NCBI GenBank assembly: GCA_001804045.1
Contig: MHFD01000071.1
Coordinates: forward strand, 1 to 9,510
Length of the DNA: 9,510 bases
Source of the DNA: Omnitrophica bacterium RBG_13_46_9
Lineage (GTDB): Bacteria > Omnitrophota > Gorgyraeia > JABMRN01 > RBG-13-46-9
Direction: 5' to 3'
Shown here: positions 4,968-9,510 of the stretch, piece after piece
How the letters are laid out: the number at the start of each line of letters is the position of its first letter
Position numbering within the stretch: position 1 is the first letter of the stretch
Made by a program: the position numbers and the translations under genes
The notes under the pieces: generated by a model
What the model saw: only the letters and a program-made list of their open reading frames with translations
The model's database searches: none
Told to the model about the DNA's origin: nothing

Positions 4968-5330
4968 ATGGTATACAGAACAATAATAGAAATACTCGCG
5001 GACGCAAAGGATAAAAATGACGCCATAGACACAGCAGGTGAGTTTTTGAGGGGAAATCTTGATTGCGGTATAAAAATGAGATGCCATGCCGCACCGCTTA
5101 AGCCATACAGATTGATTAGACGCGGCGCCTTATCGTTTCTGGTGCTATTTGTGTCCATCATAGGTATGGTATCAGCCACTCATATTTCCGGCACTCACAT
5201 AAGGCCGTTTGGCGTTGCGGATATCAGCGCATGTCAGCCGCCCTTAAAGACAAGCGATGCCCCGGAATTTAAAAAAGCCTGGCTCATCGAAGAGAATAAA
5301 AAAACCGTAGAGAACACCGAGAATAAATAA
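4968..5330 (+). CDS. Uncharacterised single-pass membrane protein, 120 aa
   Basis: I do not recognise the family. Residues 1-46 form a small soluble domain with IIEILADAKDKNDAIDTAGEF, helical in appearance, and two cysteines (C33, C39). Residues 47-52 are basic (YRLIRR), and 53-71 are a hydrophobic helix (ALSFLVLFVSIIGMVSA). A polar tail of about 50 residues follows, with a lysine/glutamate-rich end and one cysteine (C89). The positive-inside rule puts the N-terminal domain in the cytoplasm and the tail outside, reminiscent in layout only of anti-sigma or signalling membrane proteins. The start is firm: AAAGGAG (4953-4959) lies 8 bases before the ATG, behind a near-consensus promoter. A strong terminator follows, so it is its own transcription unit and is probably well expressed and regulated. 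Confidence 0.75.
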   Translation: MVYRTIIEILADAKDKNDAIDTAGEFLRGNLDCGIKMRCHAAPLKPYRLIRRGALSFLVLFVSIIGMVSATHISGTHIRPFGVADISACQPPLKTSDAPEFKKAWLIEENKKTVENTENK

Positions 5331-5384
5331 GCGGATATTTATTACAGAATAGTTAAATAGGGTAAGATATCTCCGGAAATTTGC

Positions 5385-5429
5385 CCCGCTTTTTTGCCTG
5401 TGAAATTTTGTGCAAAAAGCGGGTTTTTT
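5385..5429 (+). terminator. Strong intrinsic terminator
   Basis: CCCGC followed by six T and GC (5385-5397) pairs with GCAAAAAGCGGG (5412-5423), a 12-bp stem with one bulged T. It is followed at once by six T (5424-5429). It ends the 120-aa membrane protein transcript. From here to about 5600 I see no gene or further site. Confidence 0.9.
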
Positions 5430-5600
5430 ATTATATGCCTGCGCCATTAATTTTCGATCTATGCAACCTTCAAGTAACGCCAAGAAACATCCGGTAACCT
5501 TATGCAATCTTTCCATTGAGTAACGTCCTTTATCCGGGAAATCATAATCGGAATCGTAAAGCCGCTTTCCGGAAAATATACGGGTCGGCAATTAAAATAT

Positions 5601-5628
5601 TTACAATCTTGCCTTTATCGGGTAATAT
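5601..5628 (+). promoter_or_regulatory. Promoter adjoining the DUF3108 start codon
   Basis: TTACAA (5601-5606), a 16-base spacer and TAATAT (5623-5628). The transcription start would fall around 5635, past the first two ATG codons (5629, 5632) and about at the ATG at 5638. This favours 5638 as the start codon and a leaderless or nearly leaderless mRNA. No Shine-Dalgarno is seen before any of the three. Confidence 0.5.
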
Positions 5629-5637
5629 ATGATGCAA

Positions 5638-6468
5638 ATGAAAAAAGGACGCCTTTTACTTATATTAGTGCTGCTGATTTTTACGGCTGGATGCGCAAGA
5701 ACCGCCAAGATAAGACGCCCTATGGCCAGTGAGGTTGTCTCTAAAGAGATTGTCGAACCAAAACCTTTCTTTACCGTAGGAGAAAGACTTACATATATTG
5801 TGGCGTGGAAAGGTATCCCGGTAGGCCGGGCCACCGCGACGGTCGATGGGATGGTGAACTATAGGGGGTATGAGGCTTATAAAATAGTGGTCATCGCCAA
5901 ATCGAATGACTTTCTGTCGAAACTCTTCCGGATCGAAGATATATTTACATCTTACATAGATAAAGATAAGCTTATAAGCCGGCACTATGAGGCCACAATA
6001 CGAGAGGGCAGTTATAAAAAAGACCTTGTAGTGGATTATGATTTTCAAAAACGAATCGCAATATACAGGAATTTGAGGGATGGGAGCGAGAAAACGTGCC
6101 CCATAGAGGAGAATGTCCGAGACCCTGTAAGCGCCGCTTATTTCTTCCGCGTCATGCCGATAAACGTGGGGGATAAGGTAAAAATAACCGTCAACCTGAA
6201 CGAGAAAAATTATGAGATATTCTGCAATGTCGACAAAATAGCCACCGTTACCCTTCCCGAAATAGGATCGTTCGATGCTTTCCTGATCAAGCCGTATGTC
6301 AAGCTGGACGAGAAGCGGCAAAGAAGGGCCAACGCCTGGGGGTATTTCTCCGCGGACGAAAGGCGGATTGCTTTGTATGCGGTGATAAATGTATTGGAAA
6401 TACCGTGGATAGGAGAAGTTACGGCTTCGCTGGAAAAAGCGGAATACGCGGTAAAACACATACCATAG
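5638..6468 (+). CDS. DUF3108 lipoprotein
   Basis: A 276-aa protein (279 if started at 5629) of the DUF3108 family, envelope proteins of unknown function. Counted from Met at 5638, residues 1-18 are a lipoprotein signal: two lysines, a leucine-rich core, and the lipobox FTAGC with C19 as the lipidated cysteine. The mature part carries DUF3108-like blocks: FTVGERLTYIVAWKGIPVGRA, then YEAYKIVVIAKSN, RIEDIFTSYID, SRHYEATIREGSYKKDLVVDYD, RDPVSAAYFFRVMP, and near the end RRIALYAVINVLEIPWIGEV. Overall it looks like an all-beta periplasmic domain anchored to a membrane. Met at 5638 is preferred because it gives the classic MKK signal start and fits the promoter. It converges with the minus-strand hydrolase gene, with 18 bases between stops and no visible terminator. 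Confidence 0.9.
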   Translation: MKKGRLLLILVLLIFTAGCARTAKIRRPMASEVVSKEIVEPKPFFTVGERLTYIVAWKGIPVGRATATVDGMVNYRGYEAYKIVVIAKSNDFLSKLFRIEDIFTSYIDKDKLISRHYEATIREGSYKKDLVVDYDFQKRIAIYRNLRDGSEKTCPIEENVRDPVSAAYFFRVMPINVGDKVKITVNLNEKNYEIFCNVDKIATVTLPEIGSFDAFLIKPYVKLDEKRQRRANAWGYFSADERRIALYAVINVLEIPWIGEVTASLEKAEYAVKHIP

Positions 6469-6486
6469 GGCATCTCTTTGGCTTCT

Positions 6487-7197
6487 CTAGAAAAGAAATG
6501 TCTTGCCTACGGCGAAACTTAAAAAACCGTCTTTGAAGGCCTGTTGCAGTGCCTCTGTCTGTTTTTGTCCCGTGCAGTGGTTGGGCGCTATGATTTCGAT
6601 GCCCAGATCTTTTAACCGCGTCCCCAGGCTCTTAACAAAAAAAATAAGATGATGTTCAAGGTGGAAACCGCCCATAACCGCGTAAATACGCCGGCCAAAA
6701 TCAGCTTTTATCTTTCCGCAGATCCTGTAGATCCCCGGATGGGCGCACCCCGTCACCACGATTAGCCCGCGCGGGGAATCTATAACCAAAACGCCCTCTT
6801 CCGAAAAAGGGCCTTCCACCGCAGATAAATAAATATGGCTCGCCATCTCTTTTTTTTCCTCTACCGCGTAGATATTTTTCGCCAAAACCCGTAGACTTTT
6901 CGGAATCCGGCGGCTCGTCCGGACAGTTGCATAAACTTCCAGGTTTTCAGGGTTTTTTAAAAGTATATTTTTTAGACCTCCAAAGTGGTCCTGGTGTGGA
7001 TGGGAGAGAGCTATTTTGCGTATCTTTCTTATGTCAATGCCTAATGTATCCAGGTTGAAAAAAAGATCTTCTGCGTCAGGGCCGGTATCAAAAAGAATCG
7101 ATTCTTTGCCTTGTTCCACAAGGATCGAAGAACCCCAGCCTGTCTTGAGTCTTTTGTCCCCCCGTATATTGTTAAAAACCACGGTAATACTGCCCAT
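6487..7197 (-). CDS. Metallo-beta-lactamase-fold hydrolase, COG1237 type
   Basis: A 236-aa cytoplasmic metallohydrolase. The metal site is plain: DTGPD (37-41), SHPHQDHFGG (65-74, giving H66, H68, D70, H71), the third histidine H153 in TGCAHPG, GGFHL (176-180) and the terminal PNHCTG (205-210) typical of COG1237. Members are often annotated 7,8-dihydropterin-6-yl-methyl-4-(ribofuranosyl)aminobenzene-5'-phosphate synthase because of archaeal relatives; in bacteria the substrate is usually unknown. The length is close to the family, perhaps slightly short. The ATG at 7197 begins directly at the conserved ITVVFNN strand. No strong Shine-Dalgarno precedes it. The FAD oxidase gene lies 65 bases upstream on the same strand with no terminator between, so the pair probably shares a transcript. 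Whether they act in one pathway is unknown. Confidence 0.9.
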   Translation of the reverse strand: MGSITVVFNNIRGDKRLKTGWGSSILVEQGKESILFDTGPDAEDLFFNLDTLGIDIRKIRKIALSHPHQDHFGGLKNILLKNPENLEVYATVRTSRRIPKSLRVLAKNIYAVEEKKEMASHIYLSAVEGPFSEEGVLVIDSPRGLIVVTGCAHPGIYRICGKIKADFGRRIYAVMGGFHLEHHLIFFVKSLGTRLKDLGIEIIAPNHCTGQKQTEALQQAFKDGFLSFAVGKTFLF

Positions 7198-7262
7198 ATG
7201 CTTTAAATACGCGCGCCTAGCAAGTTATCGACAGCGCTCTTATTGGCACACGCTCTTAAAAT

Positions 7263-8699
7263 TCAGACAGCGAAGATGTTGCCCCTGCCAAGAATCAAAT
7301 TAGGATCGAGCGCCTTCTTGACCGTAAACATGTCTTTGACGCCGTTTTCGCCGTATAGAAGTTTTAAAAAACCTGTCTTCGTCTTTCCGATTCCGTGTTC
7401 CGCCGAGACGGTTCCTCCTAAAGCGATGGATTTTTTTACAAATTCCAGCTGCAGCTTTCTGGATTTTTCGTAGGCCCCGGGATCGGCCGGTAACATGTTT
7501 ACATGCAGGTGCGAATCCCCGATATGACCGAATACAAAATGCTGTAATGCGCTATTTTTCAGATTATCTTTATAAAAAAGCATCATTTCCGATGCTTTAT
7601 TGTCAGGAACCGCAAGGTCTGTGCTTACCTTTGGGAGACCGGAACGCTTGGCCATTTCACTCATACGTTCCGGAATGTATCGCCTCTTTTCCAAAAAATC
7701 CCCTCGCGCCTTCTCATTCATGGCGACCCACGTATTATCCAGAAGAACGCCTTTTTTGGATAACAGAGCCCCCCATTTGCCTATTACGGTATTCTCGCTT
7801 TCAACAATCTCATCTTCGAAAAATATCGCCGCCCTTGCCCCAACCGGCACGTTAGGGTACTTCTCCCGCAATAGCCCCAGGCAGTTATTGTCGAAATACT
7901 CGATTGATAAAGGCCCTGCTTTGCGGGCATGCTGCGCGAAGTCCCATGACGAGACTTCGTCGGCAAAAAACGCAAAACAGCTAAAAAGCCCTTTCGGCTT
8001 TTCAGGAAGTCTAAACTCCGCTTCCGCTATGACGCCCAGCGTCCCTTCCTGGCCCACAAAAAGATCCACAAGGTCCATGTCATCCTCCGCGAAATATCCC
8101 GCAGAGTTTTTCGTAAGGGGCATTTTGTATTTCGGAAGATCGAAACGGTATGATCTTTTTTCCGCTCTGAATTCTATAACGCGTCCTTTCGCTTTAATTT
8201 CCCCTCTATTCAATGAAAGGATGGACCCGTCAGCCAGGACGAGCTTCATGCCTTTAACGTACCGCCGGGTAGGGCCATATCGAAACGAGCGCGCACCGGA
8301 GGCATTTGTGGCGACAGTACCTCCGACGAAAGCCGTCTGCTCAGTAGGGTCGTATGTATAAAACAATTTATTCCTGTCGCACTCTTCTTTCAGGTCTTTA
8401 ATCGGGACACCTGCTTCGGCGGTGACGCAGCCGCCTTTATCCAGTTTTCTCGTCTGTTTAATAAGAGACAGCTTTTCTGTGGATAGGACCAGGCCACCGA
8501 ACGGGATTCTTCCTCCCGCCTGGCCCGTTCCCGCTCCGGAGATTGTGACGGATATTTTCTTGGAATTTGCCTCTTTTAAAACAGAGGATACTTCCTCGAT
8601 ATTTTGCGGGATTAATACCTTGTCTGCGTGGCCGCCTTTTAGATTAGAAGAGTCTTCTAGGTAAGTCAGGATGACCGCTGGATCATTTTTTGTAAGCAT
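7263..8699 (-). CDS. GlcD-like FAD-binding oxidase (D-2-hydroxyacid dehydrogenase family)
   Basis: A 478-aa flavoenzyme of the vanillyl-alcohol oxidase/PCMH superfamily, in the GlcD/D-lactate dehydrogenase branch. It probably oxidises a D-2-hydroxyacid such as glycolate, D-lactate or 2-hydroxyglutarate. The N-terminal FAD-binding domain shows GAGTGQAGG (55-63), GGTVATNASGARSFRYG (126-142), NSAGY (198-202) and GQEGTLGVI (216-224). The C-terminal FAD-oxidase domain shows GHIGDSHLHVN (391-401), SAEHGIGKTK (432-441) and LDPNLILGRGNIF (464-476). It is complete and of normal length. The usual iron-sulfur partner (GlcF-like) is not next to it, and no CCG-domain fusion is present, so the electron acceptor is unknown. 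Just before the ATG is TATAAT with 9 bases between and no Shine-Dalgarno, suggesting a leaderless mRNA. The hydrolase gene at 6487-7197 follows on the same strand. Confidence 0.95.
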   Translation of the reverse strand: MLTKNDPAVILTYLEDSSNLKGGHADKVLIPQNIEEVSSVLKEANSKKISVTISGAGTGQAGGRIPFGGLVLSTEKLSLIKQTRKLDKGGCVTAEAGVPIKDLKEECDRNKLFYTYDPTEQTAFVGGTVATNASGARSFRYGPTRRYVKGMKLVLADGSILSLNRGEIKAKGRVIEFRAEKRSYRFDLPKYKMPLTKNSAGYFAEDDMDLVDLFVGQEGTLGVIAEAEFRLPEKPKGLFSCFAFFADEVSSWDFAQHARKAGPLSIEYFDNNCLGLLREKYPNVPVGARAAIFFEDEIVESENTVIGKWGALLSKKGVLLDNTWVAMNEKARGDFLEKRRYIPERMSEMAKRSGLPKVSTDLAVPDNKASEMMLFYKDNLKNSALQHFVFGHIGDSHLHVNMLPADPGAYEKSRKLQLEFVKKSIALGGTVSAEHGIGKTKTGFLKLLYGENGVKDMFTVKKALDPNLILGRGNIFAV

Positions 8700-8708
8700 A
8701 TGTGCGGG

Positions 8709-8714
8709 ATTATA
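8709..8714 (-). promoter_or_regulatory. Consensus -10 box for the FAD oxidase gene
   Basis: Reading the minus strand, TATAAT (8714 to 8709) lies 9 bases before the ATG at 8699, and the bases between hold no Shine-Dalgarno. A -35 at the normal distance would fall inside the arm of the palindrome at 8724-8768 and is poor (GCGGAA). TTGGCG is better but 20 bases away. Confidence 0.5.
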
Positions 8715-8723
8715 ATATGCGTT

Positions 8724-8768
8724 GGGACAGGTTCCGCCAACAGGGATGACGCCGTAAAAACCTGTCCC
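8724..8768. repeat. Perfect palindromic REP-like element (GGGACAGGTT/AACCTGTCCC)
   Basis: GGGACAGGTT (8724-8733) and AACCTGTCCC (8759-8768) form a perfect 10-bp inverted repeat around 25 bases. GTTGG (8721-8725) and CCAAC (8737-8741) offer an alternative smaller stem. Neither side has a proper T tract, so it is not a standard terminator. It fills the 76-base gap between the membrane-protein gene and the FAD oxidase gene. Palindromes with a GGGACAGG core are, from general knowledge, recurrent intergenic repeats in several uncultured lineages. Confidence 0.65.
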
Positions 8769-8775
8769 CTTTAGG

Positions 8776-9150
8776 CTAAATCCCGATCAGCACGATCGAA
8801 CCGATGATTATCATTACGGTTCCCCAAATTCTGTAGATGCCGTTACTTGCTTTAAACCACCAATCTCTCATTTTTTCCATCTTGTCCGTTGCCGCTATGC
8901 ATAGAGCTCCTTTTAAAATGGCAAGTAGGCCGAACAGGATTATAAGTAGTCTATACCTATTATAAGATGCCGATATAAGCAATAATATGCCGGCGATAAT
9001 AGGGACCACGCCAAGTTTTTTCAGAGGGGCATTTTTCAATTTCTTAAGGAATTTGTTTTTTGCTACCTCCGGCGTGAACGCCAGAAGTGCGCCTGTAATT
9101 ACCCAGAATATGCCTATAAGATACAAAAACCATGTCGATACTGTAACCAT
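8776..9150 (-). CDS. Small four-helix membrane protein, 124 aa
   Basis: I do not recognise a named family. Four hydrophobic segments are visible at about 5-26, 46-62, 66-86 and 104-123, so this is an integral membrane protein with short loops. A basic cytoplasmic-looking loop (KNKFLKKLKNAPLKK, 31-45) joins helices 1 and 2, and another charged loop with DKMEKMRDWWFK (89-100) joins 3 and 4. Both termini would then be outside. Glycines and prolines in the helices (GIFWVITGALL, GVVPIIAGILL) and the repeated G-x-x-x-G-like pattern suggest two similar hairpins, possibly an internal duplication. No catalytic motif is seen. The start is certain: AAGGAGGTGG lies four bases before the ATG. It has its own promoter about 85-110 bases upstream. 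The downstream FAD oxidase gene is separated by a palindrome and has its own -10. Confidence 0.85.
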   Translation of the reverse strand: MVTVSTWFLYLIGIFWVITGALLAFTPEVAKNKFLKKLKNAPLKKLGVVPIIAGILLLISASYNRYRLLIILFGLLAILKGALCIAATDKMEKMRDWWFKASNGIYRIWGTVMIIIGSIVLIGI

Positions 9151-9234
9151 ATATCCACCTCCTTAAAATTGCATTTAGGGTATCGAAAAACTTTACCGTT
9201 GATCAGAACTGGACAAGGGAACCTATAAACATAT

Positions 9235-9262
9235 ATTCTATCACCAAATATGGTAATTACAA
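9235..9262 (-). promoter_or_regulatory. Promoter of the membrane-protein gene with a palindrome as spacer
   Basis: On the minus strand: TTGTAA (9262-9257), a 16-base spacer and TAGAAT (9240-9235). The spacer (9241-9256) is itself an inverted repeat, TCACCA-AATA-TGGTAA on the plus strand, with one G-T wobble. That is a natural place for a repressor. The start near 9228 leaves a leader of about 77 bases ending in AAGGAGGTGG (9164-9155). Confidence 0.5.
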
Positions 9263-9330
9263 TGAAAAATCACATATATATATGCGGCCTCTTGCTCCAA
9301 GTAAAGAAAAATGTTATGCCCATTCGGAAA

Positions 9331-9510
9331 GGTGGCTAATACGTAAGATTACGTAAATTACCCTATATCGCGAAAGGCTGTATGGATTTCCTTAAAGAGA
9401 AAAGCAGTCTTAAACAGCCTGCCTTTACCCATGAACCAGAAAGCCGTGCCTGTAAGGGCGCGGATGAATGGCTTTCGGTTCAGGGTTCCGCTCCACCGAT
9501 AGAGCGGAAC
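9331..9510 (+). other. Run of four hairpins, possible structured RNA or repeat cluster
   Basis: Hairpin 1: TACGTA-AGAT-TACGTA (9340-9355), extended by TAA/TTA and GG/CC to 9334-9362. Hairpin 2: AGGCTGT (9375-9381) with ACAGCCT (9414-9420). Hairpin 3: CCC, TGAACC, GAAAGCC (9428-9445) with GGCTTTC, GGTTCA, GGG (9470-9485), an inner GTGCC/GGCGC stem and two bulged A. Hairpin 4: GTTCCGCTC (9485-9493) with GAGCGGAAC (9502-9510), perfect, ending exactly at the window edge. The region has no gene I trust. It does not match a riboswitch or housekeeping RNA I know. The part from 9265 to 9330 is AT-rich with nothing nameable. Confidence 0.45.
9424..9510. repeat. Palindromic repeat, longer copy of the element at 2315-2361
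   Basis: TTTACCCATGAA (9424-9435) is identical to 2315-2326 and is followed in both copies by C/G and CAG. GTTCCGCT plus five bases plus GATAG recurs at the other end. In this copy the central palindrome is about 16 bp with two bulges and a second 9-bp hairpin follows. Copies elsewhere in the genome would be expected if this is a REP-type family. Confidence 0.5.

Noticed and set aside
5629..5637. Earlier ATG codons for the DUF3108 lipoprotein
   Set aside because: The signal peptide reads best from the ATG at 5638, and the -10 box ends at 5628, too close to the first ATG. Not fully excluded.
5665..6459. 264-aa minus-strand frame opposite DUF3108
   Set aside because: It is a shadow of a clear lipoprotein gene; the composition is odd for a protein and no motif is seen.
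7600..8361. 253-aa plus-strand frame opposite the FAD oxidase
   Set aside because: It is a shadow of a gene with complete family motifs, and is rich in Ser, Pro and Arg as expected of an antisense frame.
9340..9510. Plus-strand frame open to the right edge, with ATG at 9382 and a weak GAAAGG upstream
   Set aside because: It runs through three hairpins of a repeat family, so the openness over 43 codons is probably chance. Sequence beyond the edge could overturn this.
9265..9510. A c-di-GMP, cobalamin or other known riboswitch, tmRNA or SRP RNA
   Set aside because: None of the conserved core motifs I know for these RNAs is present on either strand.
1..9510. tRNA genes, CRISPR arrays, transposases, toxin-antitoxin pairs
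   Set aside because: No T-arm GGTTCRANYCC context with a cloverleaf, no regularly spaced repeats, and no reading frame with the relevant motifs was found.

Overview
The window looks like a piece of a bacterial chromosome of moderate GC, probably a metagenome-assembled genome. The mix of a DUF3108 lipoprotein, a COG2231 glycosylase, a DUF763 protein, a stand-alone EF-Tu-like barrel and repeated palindromic intergenic elements makes me think of Omnitrophota or a related lineage. That placement is a weak guess from family content; there is no rRNA or other marker gene. The lipobox protein and the sigma70-type promoters with perfect Shine-Dalgarno sites fit a diderm bacterium.

Layout. Plus strand, 1-6468: a DUF72 protein cut by the left edge, a MagIII/COG2231-type DNA glycosylase, a one-domain EF-Tu domain II-like protein, a 329-base repeat-rich gap, an unknown 87-aa protein, a DUF763 helix-hairpin-helix protein, a 60-aa single-cluster [4Fe-4S] ferredoxin, an inositol-monophosphatase-family enzyme, an unknown 120-aa single-pass membrane protein and a DUF3108 lipoprotein. 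Minus strand, 6487-9150: a four-helix small membrane protein, then a GlcD-like FAD oxidase followed 65 bases later by a metallo-beta-lactamase-fold hydrolase (COG1237), probably co-transcribed. The DUF3108 and hydrolase genes converge with 18 bases between them. The last 360 bases hold no gene I trust, but carry a promoter for the membrane protein and a run of four hairpins that reaches the right edge.

These look like small, separately transcribed units rather than one pathway. DUF72, the glycosylase and DUF763 give the left half a loose DNA-repair or nucleic-acid flavour. The clearest system-level signal is in expression control. Several genes have a Pribnow-like box 8-10 bases before the ATG and no Shine-Dalgarno, as expected of leaderless mRNAs. 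Small-protein genes instead carry a perfect AGGAGGTG-type site. Three or four kinds of palindromic intergenic repeat also occur, and one appears twice in degenerate form (2315-2361 and 9424-9510). I found no phage, CRISPR, toxin-antitoxin, transposase or tRNA gene.
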